From contig JABFQO010000001.1 of assembly GCA_019685575.1 (NCBI GenBank), positions 120,159 through 184,158 on the forward strand: DNA of 64,000 nucleotides. Reading direction: 5' to 3'. Position numbers and translations under genes: made by a program. This DNA comes from Candidatus Bathyarchaeota archaeon A05DMB-4. Lineage in GTDB: Archaea; Thermoproteota; Bathyarchaeia; Bathyarchaeales; SOJC01. Of the stretch, positions 25,622 to 33,426 are shown piece by piece; within the stretch, counting starts at the first letter, position 1; the number at the start of each line of letters is the position of its first letter. The notes below the pieces were generated by a model. It was not told the origin of the DNA. It did not search any database and worked only from the letters and a program-made list of their open reading frames with translations.

Positions 25622-25810
25622 AAAAACATTGCTTCGATTAGATCTCTATTGATTTTATGTATAGGCTTGTGTTTCGTTCTCATTTGCCTTCTGTTGTATT
25701 TTTGGTAAAGATAAGAAGACTCCTATAAACCTTTTTTCTTCTTCTAAGCAAACCACATATTGAAGTAAACGTAAATCCTAGTTAAACAACGAGCGAACGG
25801 AGATCAAACT

Positions 25811-26857
25811 ATGAAAAGAAAAGTTAGAGTAGTTCTCTACGGTGTAGGCGTCATCGGTAGCATGGTTGCCAAGTTTTTGCTTGAAAAGGAAGGCATCGAA
25901 ATAGTGGGCGCCATAGACGTTGCAAAAGACAAGGTTGGCAAGGATTTAGGCGAGGTTATAGGCGTTAACAAACACTTGGGCATAACAGTCTCCGACAATA
26001 CAACCACCGTGTTATCCAAAACAAAACCCGACATAGTTATTCACACAACCACATCGTTTATGGAAAAGGTCTACCCACAAATAGCAGAAATAGTAAAACA
26101 CGGCGTAAATGTAGTATCAACATGCGAAGAACTCTCCTACCCCTACTTGTCGTCGCCTGATTTGGCGAAAAAACTCGACGCCCTCGCAAAGAAACACGAC
26201 GCCACAATCTTAGGCACAGGCATCAACCCAGGCTTCCTCATGGACACCCTCGTGATTACGCTGACAGCGCCGTGCCAAAAGATTGAAAGCATTCAAGTTA
26301 GGCGTATCATGAACGCCGCTACCAGACGAGTGCCTTTCCAGAAGAAAATCGGCGCAGGGCTCACGATCGAGGAGTTTAAAGAAAAAATAGAAAAGAAAAT
26401 TATCTCGGGGCACATCGGCTTAGAACAATCGATTGCTATGATTGCAGACGCTTTAGCTTGGGAGTTAGACAGAATCCAAGTTAATACTGTGGAACCTGTT
26501 GTGGCGAAAAAATCAGTGAAAAGTGAGGCGATAATCGTGGAAAAAGGTCGAGCGGCTGGACTAAAACAGTGCGCCTATGGTATTAGAAATGACAAAAAAG
26601 TGATCTCGCTGGAGTTTCAGGCTTACATCGGTGCTGAAGAGGAATACGACGCCGTAACCATCGAAGGCGCGCCCACGATTAAACAGAAAATTTCTCCATG
26701 CGTCCATGGCGACATCGGCACCGTAGCCATGATATACAATTCCATCCCCAAAGTGTTGAACGCGGAAGCAGGCTTAAAGACAATGAAAGACCTGCCAGTT
26801 CCATCAGCGGCGGTTGAGGATATGCGCAAATACGTCAAAGAAAGGGAGACAACGTGA
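25811..26857 (+). CDS. DapB-like/2,4-diaminopentanoate dehydrogenase-like NAD(P) oxidoreductase
   Basis: 348 residues. The N-terminal Rossmann domain (VRVVLYGVGVIGSMVAKFLL) and the later GTGINPGFLMDTLVITLT resemble the dihydrodipicolinate reductase-like family that includes 2,4-diaminopentanoate dehydrogenase of ornithine fermentation. ATG 25811 follows CGGAG at good spacing. It ends 1 nt before the TTG of pxpA, so it heads an operon with the three 5-oxoprolinase genes. That context suggests oxidation or reduction of an amino- or imino-acid that is later a lactam, but the substrate is unknown. Confidence 0.75.
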   Translation: MKRKVRVVLYGVGVIGSMVAKFLLEKEGIEIVGAIDVAKDKVGKDLGEVIGVNKHLGITVSDNTTTVLSKTKPDIVIHTTTSFMEKVYPQIAEIVKHGVNVVSTCEELSYPYLSSPDLAKKLDALAKKHDATILGTGINPGFLMDTLVITLTAPCQKIESIQVRRIMNAATRRVPFQKKIGAGLTIEEFKEKIEKKIISGHIGLEQSIAMIADALAWELDRIQVNTVEPVVAKKSVKSEAIIVEKGRAAGLKQCAYGIRNDKKVISLEFQAYIGAEEEYDAVTIEGAPTIKQKISPCVHGDIGTVAMIYNSIPKVLNAEAGLKTMKDLPVPSAAVEDMRKYVKERETT

Positions 26858-26858
26858 T

Positions 26859-27632
26859 TTGAGGCAGAAAGTAGATATTAACTGCGACCTCGGCGAAAGT
26901 TACGGGCACTATAAAATAGGCTATGACGAACAAATCATGCCCCACATCACATCGGCAAACATTGCTTGCGGATTCCACGCGGGCGACCCAAACATTATGG
27001 CGCAAACAGTAACGCTAGCAAAAAAATACAAAACAGCCATAGGCGCCCACCCCGGATTTCCGGACATACAAGGTTTCGGAAGAAGAGAGATGAAACTTTC
27101 CAGCGAAGAAGTGCGGAATCTAGTTGTTTACCAGATAGGCGCACTCCAAGCCTTCACAAAAGCTTCAGGCATGCCACTTCAACATGTGAAACCTCACGGC
27201 GCGCTCTATAACATGGCGATGAAGGATGCTTTGCTTGCAAAGGCCGTCGTAGGAGGCGTCGAAGCAGTTGATTCGAAGTTAATAGTATTTACCCAAACCA
27301 AGTCAGAGATGGCCAAAGTCGCCGCCAAAGCTGGTTTGCGTGTGGCTTTCGAGGTTTTCGCCGACCGTGCCTACAACTCAGATGGAAGTCTTGTTTCAAG
27401 AGCGATGGCTGGTTCGGTTATTGAAGACCCAAAAACAGTCACTAAGCGGGCGATAGAGATGGTTAAGGAGAGGCATGTTGTAGCGGTTGACGGCAAGACT
27501 ATAGACTTGGGCGAGGTTGATACGATTTGTGTTCATGGCGATAATCTGAAAGCTGTGGCTCTTGTGAGAGCGCTACGGAAAGGATTAGAAAAAGCGGGAA
27601 TCACGGTGACTGCCGTGGGAAAATTTGTCTAA
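26859..27632 (+). CDS. pxpA: 5-oxoprolinase subunit A (LamB/YcsF family)
   Basis: About 257 residues from TTG 26859; GGGAG lies upstream and the protein then begins QKVDINCDLGESYGHYKIG, the family start, so the longer frame from 26814 is rejected. Conserved blocks include SANIACGFHAGDPNIM, AIGAHPGFPDIQGFGRREM, HVKPHGALYN, FEVFADRAYNSDGSL and the VDTICVHGDN end block. With PxpB and PxpC it forms the ATP-dependent enzyme that opens 5-oxoproline (pyroglutamate) to glutamate. Next to the dehydrogenase gene upstream and followed by pxpB at 11 nt. Confidence 0.94.
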   Translation: MRQKVDINCDLGESYGHYKIGYDEQIMPHITSANIACGFHAGDPNIMAQTVTLAKKYKTAIGAHPGFPDIQGFGRREMKLSSEEVRNLVVYQIGALQAFTKASGMPLQHVKPHGALYNMAMKDALLAKAVVGGVEAVDSKLIVFTQTKSEMAKVAAKAGLRVAFEVFADRAYNSDGSLVSRAMAGSVIEDPKTVTKRAIEMVKERHVVAVDGKTIDLGEVDTICVHGDNLKAVALVRALRKGLEKAGITVTAVGKFV

Positions 27633-27643
27633 GGTGTACGCAT

Positions 27644-28333
27644 GTGTTTTCCTCGCCTAAGTACGCTCCGATGGGCGACAGAGCGTTGCTTGTCAAGTTC
27701 GGCGAAAGCATCGACTTGGACATAAACCGAAAAGTGCACATGCTTAACCGAGCTATTGAACAGACGAAAATTGTTGGCGTTGAAGAATGTGTACCCGCCT
27801 ACGCGTCGCTTCTCGTTTACTATAACCCATTAAAAACCAGCTATGAACGTCTTGTTTACCAGCTTAAGGATTTTGAGCCTAACCTTGACGAATTCGACGC
27901 TTGCACTGAAGCCCGTCAAGTTGTGGTGCCGACTGTGTATGGCGGAGAATTCGGACCCGACCTCGCGGACGTAGCAAAACTGCACAGTCTTACTCTTGAA
28001 GAAGTTATCCGCATCCATTCTGAAACCGAGTATACGGTGTACATGATTGGATTTATCGAAGGTTTCCCTTACATGGGCAAAGTTCCAGATTCGATTGCAA
28101 CACCACGTTTGGAGACGCCACGCCTAAAAATACCAGCAGGTTCTGTGGGCATCGCTGGAAACCAAACAGGCATTTACCCGTGCGAATCTCCGGGAGGTTG
28201 GCGAATAATCGGCAGAACACCGGTTAAGCTTTTCAACCCTTATGTTCAACAACCCACATTGTTTCAGCCCGGCGACAAAGTAAGATTTAAGCCGATTATC
28301 AAAGCAGAGTTTGAGGCACTTTTAAAAGAGTGA
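27644..28333 (+). CDS. pxpB: 5-oxoprolinase subunit B (KipI-like)
   Basis: 229 residues, GTG start 27644. Family motifs are visible: APMGDRALLVKFGE, VPAYASLLVYYNP, GFIEGFPYMGKVP, ATPRLETPRLKIPAGSVGIA and QTGIYPCESPGGWRIIGRTP. PxpB is thought to phosphorylate the lactam together with PxpC. The gene lies between pxpA (11 nt) and pxpC (7 nt), so all three are surely cotranscribed. No unusual features apart from the alternative start codon. Confidence 0.94.
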   Translation: MFSSPKYAPMGDRALLVKFGESIDLDINRKVHMLNRAIEQTKIVGVEECVPAYASLLVYYNPLKTSYERLVYQLKDFEPNLDEFDACTEARQVVVPTVYGGEFGPDLADVAKLHSLTLEEVIRIHSETEYTVYMIGFIEGFPYMGKVPDSIATPRLETPRLKIPAGSVGIAGNQTGIYPCESPGGWRIIGRTPVKLFNPYVQQPTLFQPGDKVRFKPIIKAEFEALLKE

Positions 28334-28340
28334 CGAATGT

Positions 28341-29300
28341 ATGGAACTGTTTCGTGTCATCAAGCCTGGATTTTTCACAACTGTGCAGGATTTGGGCAGG
28401 CACGGTTTTCTGCGGTTCGGCGTACCTATATCGGGCGCGATGGATAAGTACGCATTTACGTGCGCGAACGCGTTGGTTGGTAATCAAGCCGATAGCGCTT
28501 GTTTAGAAGTTACTTTAATCGGCCCAGAACTTGAAGCACTTGATGATGCACAAATAGCGATAACTGGCGCAGATTTTTCGGTTACAGTTAATCAGAATTC
28601 TGTGCCTTTGTGGCAAACGTTGAGCGTAAAAAAAGGCGACAAAATAGCGTTCGTCGGAAGTGCACGAAACGGTTGCAGAGCCTATCTTGCGGTGGAAGGA
28701 GGAATTGACGTACCAGTGATCTTAGGGAGCCGTTCGACTTATGTGCGGGGTGGTTTTGGAGGGATTGAAGGACGAGCCTTAAAGAGTGGCGACTTAATTC
28801 GCGTCCTCGAGCCACATTTACCTCATGAAACAAATCTCGTCACACCGTCTGACTTGATTCCTTCTTATGAAAAGGAGTTTACGGTTAACGCCGTAATGGG
28901 ACCGCAGGAAGACGTGTTTACGGCTGAAGGAATTGAAACGTTTTTCTCTAGCACATATACAGTGACGCCTGAATCTGACAGAATGGGATATAGGCTTGAC
29001 GGCGCGGTGATTGAGCGCAAGGTGATGTCAGAGTTGGTGACTGACGCGCTCATCCCCGGCGCAGTACAAGTTCTCGGCAGTGGTAAGCCGATCGTTTTGA
29101 TGGCGGATGCGCAGACGAGTGGAGGTTACCCTAAGATTGCCACCATAACAACAGCAGGAGTTTCACGGTTGGCCCAGGCAAGACCAGGTGACCGCGTGCG
29201 ATTTGTTAAGGTTTCTTTAACTCATGCTCGAGCGGAGTTTCTGGAGTTTAATCGAGTCTTGAGCGGACTTGCTGCACGCTTGATTGGGCAACCGTTTTAG
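28341..29300 (+). CDS. pxpC: 5-oxoprolinase subunit C (KipA-like)
   Basis: 319 residues, ATG start. FRVIKPGFFTTVQDLGRHGF, PISGAMDKYAF, LEVTLIGPELEAL, AYLAVEGGIDVP, GSRSTYVRGGFGG and MADAQTSGGYPKIATI are hallmark motifs of the biotin-dependent-carboxyltransferase-like KipA/PxpC fold. It completes the 5-oxoprolinase complex with PxpA and PxpB. Last gene of the tight operon; MoaE follows after 61 nt, with an A/T-rich stretch (about 29308-29350) that may be a separate promoter. Confidence 0.94.
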   Translation: MELFRVIKPGFFTTVQDLGRHGFLRFGVPISGAMDKYAFTCANALVGNQADSACLEVTLIGPELEALDDAQIAITGADFSVTVNQNSVPLWQTLSVKKGDKIAFVGSARNGCRAYLAVEGGIDVPVILGSRSTYVRGGFGGIEGRALKSGDLIRVLEPHLPHETNLVTPSDLIPSYEKEFTVNAVMGPQEDVFTAEGIETFFSSTYTVTPESDRMGYRLDGAVIERKVMSELVTDALIPGAVQVLGSGKPIVLMADAQTSGGYPKIATITTAGVSRLAQARPGDRVRFVKVSLTHARAEFLEFNRVLSGLAARLIGQPF

Positions 29301-29361
29301 AGCGGTTGGGCATAAAGGTTTATTGAGAAATAATGGTTTACTGAGTTTTAGATGATAAGAC

Positions 29362-29811
29362 ATGGTTAAGCATGCGGGAGTTCATGCAAAAGACACGTTC
29401 AGCTTGTTCGACTTGATGGAATCAGTTAAGGCTGTTCCAGATTTTAATAAAGTCGGCGCGGTTGCTTTGTTTATAGGCGTGGCACGTGGCGAAACAAAAG
29501 ATAAGCAGCCCGTAGAGAGGCTTGAGTTAGAGGCGTATGAGGAGAAGGCTGATGAAGTTCTTGAGAAAATTTGCAAAGAATTGAAGGAAAAAACAGGAAT
29601 CGTTGATGTGCAAATTCATCATCTTCTAGGCGAGTTTAAGATAGGCGAAGAGATGGTTTACGTGGCTGTGGCTGGCGGACACCGCACCGACGTTTTTCCC
29701 GTTCTGCGAGAAGCCGTGGAACGCTACAAGCGTGAAGTACCAATTTTCAAAAAGGAACACGTAACCGACAAGAAAGGTAAGGTTTCGGCTTACTGGGTTA
29801 GTGAAAAATAA
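29362..29811 (+). CDS. moaE: Molybdopterin synthase catalytic subunit MoaE
   Basis: 149 residues. MoaE, with the sulfur carrier MoaD, converts precursor Z (cPMP) to molybdopterin. Recognised by GAVALFIGVARGETK, LELEAYEEKADEVL, HHLLGEFKIGEEMVYVAVAG, and FKKEHVTDKKGKVSAYW with the active-site lysines. There is no moaD nearby. The start ATG 29362 has no strong ribosome site and could be nearly leaderless. The organism therefore probably makes a molybdenum or tungsten pterin cofactor. Confidence 0.93.
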   Translation: MVKHAGVHAKDTFSLFDLMESVKAVPDFNKVGAVALFIGVARGETKDKQPVERLELEAYEEKADEVLEKICKELKEKTGIVDVQIHHLLGEFKIGEEMVYVAVAGGHRTDVFPVLREAVERYKREVPIFKKEHVTDKKGKVSAYWVSEK

Positions 29812-29895
29812 AGCCGCTGAATTTACGTTTCTAATATTCAAAACGGCAAGTTTTTTGTATTTCTTGATTCTATATGTGCATGCTTGGTGAATAGC

Positions 29896-30831
29896 ATGAT
29901 TGAGTCGGCGTCTGCAGGGCATCTTGTCGAGGCTAAGGTTTTCGGCGTGATGTTTATTTTCAATTTTGCGTCTGGCTTTTATTCTGCCTTAATGCCGCTT
30001 CTTAGCCTTTATCTTTCTGATTTGGGTATTGCTCCTACGGATTATGGTGTTTTTTCTGTTTTCTTGTCTGGCTTTTACTACGTCGTCAACCCGATTTTGT
30101 TCATTATAGTGCTCTATTATACATGCGGCGGAAAACTACTTGATAGGATAGCCAGCATTCTTGTGGCTTTGATTCTTGGCGGCATGCTTGGGTATTGGGG
30201 AGGCGGGCTTACCGGGCTTGCATTTATCAGCATTAGATTCGTGGAAAATATACCGGGTTTTATGGTTGAGTTGGCGGTTCATTTACCATACGCTTCTGTG
30301 GGTCAGATGCTTCTAGGTTTCGCCGTACTTGCGTTTTTCGACATTAATAAAAGATGGTCAGCCGCGATATCTGTGGCTCGAACGCCAATTGAGAGACCGT
30401 TCGCTGTGGTTGTGCTTTCGGTGTTGTACGTGTTTTTTGGCGGGATTAATGCTTTGTTGACGCCTTTGTTATCGATTTATGTGCTTTTGGCTGATCTTTT
30501 TCAAAGAAACATTGTGCTTTTCGCTGGTCTCATAGTCTTTGTTGTGTTTAACGGTGGGTGTCAAATTTTGATAGGGTGGGGTTTGTATTCTGGAAAAAAG
30601 TGGGGTTGGATTCCGGCTTTTATTTCTGCTGTCACTGGTTTTTTGGCTTCGTTGACAGCGTTGCTGATGGTTATCGTCTTCCCCTCATTTGTTAGTGTGT
30701 CGGTGTTGGTGATTACAAGTCTCTTCATAGGCTTCGTAATAAGCCAAATTATAATGTTCTACTTGCTAAGGTTCAACGTTAGGCGATACTTCGGAATAAT
30801 CAACCCTCCATCGTCACCAAAAAAGGCATAA
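29896..30831 (+). CDS. Polytopic membrane protein of unknown function
   Basis: About 311 residues with eight or nine hydrophobic helices (for example FGVMFIFNFASGFYSALMPL, VVVLSVLYVFFGGINALLT, SVLVITSLFIGFVISQIIMF) and short loops. Possibly two repeated halves, since a VFGVMFIFNFASG/VVVLSVLYVFFGG-type helix opens each. No transporter motif recognised. ATG 29896 is preferred over GTG 29884 because GGTGA precedes it. The coding strand is G/T-rich; composition flips to A/C-rich right after the gene, where a stem structure lies (30875-30981). Function unknown. Confidence 0.65.
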   Translation: MIESASAGHLVEAKVFGVMFIFNFASGFYSALMPLLSLYLSDLGIAPTDYGVFSVFLSGFYYVVNPILFIIVLYYTCGGKLLDRIASILVALILGGMLGYWGGGLTGLAFISIRFVENIPGFMVELAVHLPYASVGQMLLGFAVLAFFDINKRWSAAISVARTPIERPFAVVVLSVLYVFFGGINALLTPLLSIYVLLADLFQRNIVLFAGLIVFVVFNGGCQILIGWGLYSGKKWGWIPAFISAVTGFLASLTALLMVIVFPSFVSVSVLVITSLFIGFVISQIIMFYLLRFNVRRYFGIINPPSSPKKA

Positions 30832-30874
30832 CACTTTCTACTTCAATCCAAGCCTACACATTCATTGTTTGGCA

Positions 30875-30981
30875 TGGTGCGGGAGGAGGGAGGGAGGAGA
30901 AGCAACGCCTATTGGAAACTATCGCGCCGTTCCCGCCGTACAAAGGCGTTTCTTACTCATGTCATGATTCTCCCCGCACCA
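30875..30981. other. Purine-rich nested stem structure
   Basis: Outer arms 30875-30885 (TGGTGCGGGAG) and 30970-30981 (CTCCCCGCACCA) pair over 11 bp with one bulge. Inner arms 30900-30910 (AAGCAACGCCT) and 30944-30954 (AGGCGTTTCTT) pair over 10 of 11 positions. Between the left arms is a G/A-only run (GGAGGGAGGGAGGAG) with G-quadruplex potential. It fills most of a 247-bp gap between two plus-strand genes and has no open frame. Could be a structured RNA or a mobile-element relic. Confidence 0.6.
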
Positions 30982-31078
30982 AAAAACAACTTTACGTGAT
31001 AGTGTTAAAAAGGTTTGACGTAAAAAACACCAAACTCCTTAAAAATTAAATTATCTACACTCTTTTATCTGATAAAGC

Positions 31079-32218
31079 ATGTTTCCGTCGCTCGACACGT
31101 TTCCTGCACCATTCCAAACCATTCTCAGTCCATGGTATAACAGCGTAAAAGACCCAGAATCTGCCCAGCAAGCGGTCCTCCAAAGCCTACTCGAAAACTA
31201 CGAAAAAACCGACTACGGTCAACAACACAACGTCAGCCAAACCAAAACAATCGCAGAATACCGCGAAAATTTCCCCATAACAAACTATAAACAGTTGAAA
31301 CCATATTTTGAAAAAGTCAAGGAAGGAGATCACCGAGCCATTTTGTCAGAGCCACCTGTTTGCTGGGTGATGACAAGGGGCTCCACTGGCATCGCAAAAA
31401 TTCTGCCCGCCACGCAAACTCACCTCCACCAGATTCTCCAATGCGGCGCACGTGCCTTTCTGAACCATGCCATTCGGAAGAATGACTGGGCGCTTTTGAC
31501 TGGGCGAATCTTGAACCTCAATTTTCCTTCCGTGGTCTCTAACATGACCGTCGCTGGGCTAAACATGCCCTATGGTTATAGTTCAGGGACGTACGCTAGG
31601 CTTAACCCCGCCTTGAATGAAGCAAGCCTCGTACCCAGACAAGAAGAAATCGACGCGCTTGGTTCAGGAATCACGAAGAAGGATTGGGAGGCACGTTTTG
31701 AATTAGTCTATAAAAGGGCTCTAGACGAGAACGTGGTCGCAACTATGGGAGTTTCACCCGTGATTTTGTCTTTTGCTCGATACGTGAAGCGTAAGCATGG
31801 ACAGAAACCCAGAGATCTGTGGAATTTCCGTGCACTTTTTTGCACCAGTGTGGCTAAGATACAGTTTCGCTACGCGCCTTTGCTACGTTCGTATTATGGC
31901 GACGTGCCTGTTGTGGAAATTTATAGCGCCACTGAAGGCGTGTTTGCTCAGCAGCTCGACGACTTGCCCTATGTCGTGCCAAATTTTGATGCATACTTTT
32001 TCGAGGTCGAAACTGGAAAAGGAGTAAAGATGCTCCACGAACTTAAACGCGGCGAATGGGGGCGCATAATAATCTCGTCGCAACAGTATCCACGCTACGA
32101 CATCGGCGACTTGATTGAGTCGATGGGGAAAACCTATTATCGAGTTTTCGGAAGAAACAAAACCCTAACCGTTCTCGAGCATAGGCTGTACAGGCTTTTT
32201 CTAGGCTGGCTACTCTAA
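31079..32218 (+). CDS. GH3-family adenylate-forming enzyme, short
   Basis: 379 residues. WVMTRGSTGIAKILPATQTH is the phosphate-binding loop of GH3 auxin-responsive/acyl-adenylate enzymes; VVEIYSATEGVFAQQLDDLP and YPRYDIGDLI are further shared blocks. GH3 enzymes activate carboxylates as adenylates and often conjugate them to amines. Most members have 500 or more residues, so this protein lacks much of the usual C-terminal domain, but the reading frame is clean. A TATA-like AAATTAAATTATC lies about 30 nt upstream of the ATG, suggesting a very short leader. It overlaps the convergent 32215 gene by four bases. Substrate unknown. Confidence 0.78.
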   Translation: MFPSLDTFPAPFQTILSPWYNSVKDPESAQQAVLQSLLENYEKTDYGQQHNVSQTKTIAEYRENFPITNYKQLKPYFEKVKEGDHRAILSEPPVCWVMTRGSTGIAKILPATQTHLHQILQCGARAFLNHAIRKNDWALLTGRILNLNFPSVVSNMTVAGLNMPYGYSSGTYARLNPALNEASLVPRQEEIDALGSGITKKDWEARFELVYKRALDENVVATMGVSPVILSFARYVKRKHGQKPRDLWNFRALFCTSVAKIQFRYAPLLRSYYGDVPVVEIYSATEGVFAQQLDDLPYVVPNFDAYFFEVETGKGVKMLHELKRGEWGRIIISSQQYPRYDIGDLIESMGKTYYRVFGRNKTLTVLEHRLYRLFLGWLL

Positions 32219-32568
32219 GAGGGCTGAGGGCTACGTCTCCGAGCACTGGTTACAATTAGGGCATACACTATGATTGCAAGTCCTATGATGATGAGGAATA
32301 CTGGCCACCACAAGATCTCCAAATTATAAACTCTGACAAAGTAGGTAAGCACGCCAAAGACAATAAGCAATATTCCAGCGATTATGGAACCAGAAATGCC
32401 AAATTCGCGTTTCTCGTGCTTCTCGTGTTTTTCATATTCGCCCTTTTCGTGTTTTTCGCCTTTCTCGTGTTTTTCCTGCTTTTCATGTTTCTCATGTTTT
32501 TCATCTCTCCCAGCGCTGGGTGGAACCTCGGCTTTAGGCTCTTCTTTCTGCGGCGTTTTTGAGGACAT
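32215..32568 (-). CDS. His/Lys/Glu-repeat protein with two membrane helices
   Basis: 117 residues from ATG 32568 (AAGGATGG upstream; the ATG-like start at 32595 is less likely). A soluble N-terminal segment holds imperfect EKHEK-type repeats (about residues 22-58) with at least eight histidines, followed by two hydrophobic helices (GIILLIVFGVLTYFV-like and WWPVFLIIIGLAIIVYALI) and a basic tail. The C-terminal part looks like small membrane proteins with two helices of unknown role. The His/Glu repeats could bind metal ions, which is speculation. Convergent with the GH3-like gene; divergent from the arrestin-like gene. Confidence 0.65.
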   Translation of the reverse strand: MSSKTPQKEEPKAEVPPSAGRDEKHEKHEKQEKHEKGEKHEKGEYEKHEKHEKREFGISGSIIAGILLIVFGVLTYFVRVYNLEILWWPVFLIIIGLAIIVYALIVTSARRRSPQPS

Positions 32569-32739
32569 AACTACCATCCTTATGATACTTTGCATAAGAC
32601 ATATTTAAAACATAAACACAAAAGTTGTCTAACCACGAAGTTCCATGTTGAAAATCACGAATAAATTCATACCCTTGCATCACAAAACTTTAAAACAACA
32701 AAATATGATTCCAAAATAAAAGGCAAGTTTGGTGTTGAG

Positions 32740-33330
32740 ATGTCATTTTTTAAACGAATCAAAAATAAATTAACTCCGCCCGAAGCAAGCATCGTTGTGA
32801 ACCTTGACAAGGAGTTTTTTGCTCTAGGCGAAACAGTTACTGGTACGCTGACAGTAAATTCGCGTGAAGATTTTACCGCTACCGAGGTAAGGTGCGAAAT
32901 CCATTGCGCCGAAGACGCAAAAAGACGACGACGTGTTTATGACGAAAGACTTCGCCGCGATATAGAAAGAGAGGTATGGGAGACGGCGATTCTCTATTCC
33001 GCTAAACCCACAATTAAAGGTTCGACGGCCATGTATAACGGTTACAGCGGAAAATTTCCTTTCAGCGTAAACATTCCAGCCGCCGGAAGACCCACCTACA
33101 AGAGCGTTGAGAATAAGGTAACATGGCTCATCAAAGGCGTAATCGCGATAGACGGAAGACCAGACGTGACGAGCAAAACCATAGAGCTTCAAGTTGTCGA
33201 GCCAAGCAAGGCGCAAGCAGTCGCCTTAGTTCCACGCGAAGTCCCCATGATACAGTGCGAATACTGCAAGGCACTCATGCCCAGAACAGAGATAAGATGC
33301 CCAAACTGCGGGGCTAAAAGAACGGCGTAA
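32740..33330 (+). CDS. Arrestin/Spo0M-like beta-sandwich protein with C-terminal zinc ribbon
   Basis: 196 residues. The N-terminal ~155 residues (PEASIVVNLDKEFFALGETV, GTLTVNSREDFTATEVRCEI, KFPFSVNIPAAGRPTYKS, KVTWLIKGVIAIDGRPD) match the arrestin-like/Spo0M beta-sandwich pattern. The C-terminus is a zinc ribbon (CEYCKALMPRTEIRCPNCG). Arrestin-like domains mediate protein sorting or scaffolding; the archaeal role is not known. ATG 32740. It lies in a region with separate promoters and is followed 90 nt later by the arsM-like gene with its own operator region. Confidence 0.75.
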   Translation: MSFFKRIKNKLTPPEASIVVNLDKEFFALGETVTGTLTVNSREDFTATEVRCEIHCAEDAKRRRRVYDERLRRDIEREVWETAILYSAKPTIKGSTAMYNGYSGKFPFSVNIPAAGRPTYKSVENKVTWLIKGVIAIDGRPDVTSKTIELQVVEPSKAQAVALVPREVPMIQCEYCKALMPRTEIRCPNCGAKRTA

Positions 33331-33342
33331 ACTTCAACCTCT

Positions 33343-33387
33343 GTTCTGATTTATCTGAAAAATCAGATAAGTTTAAATATTCAGAAC
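33343..33387 (+). promoter_or_regulatory. Nested inverted repeats around the arsM promoter
   Basis: Inner repeat TTATCTG-N6-CAGATAA (33351-33370) lies inside outer repeat GTTCTGA...TCAGAAC (33343-33349 and 33381-33387). A TATA-like TTTAAATA sits between the inner and outer right arms (33372-33379). This would let a dimeric regulator block the promoter from both sides. Confidence 0.6.
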
Positions 33388-33426
33388 TAATCGTAGGGTT
33401 GTGGATGTTTAGATGGAGGCTTGCGT

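Noticed and set aside
32398..32510. CRISPR-like regular repeats
   Set aside because: The short repeats are in-frame codons for EKHEK units inside a protein gene, with no spacers and no cas genes.
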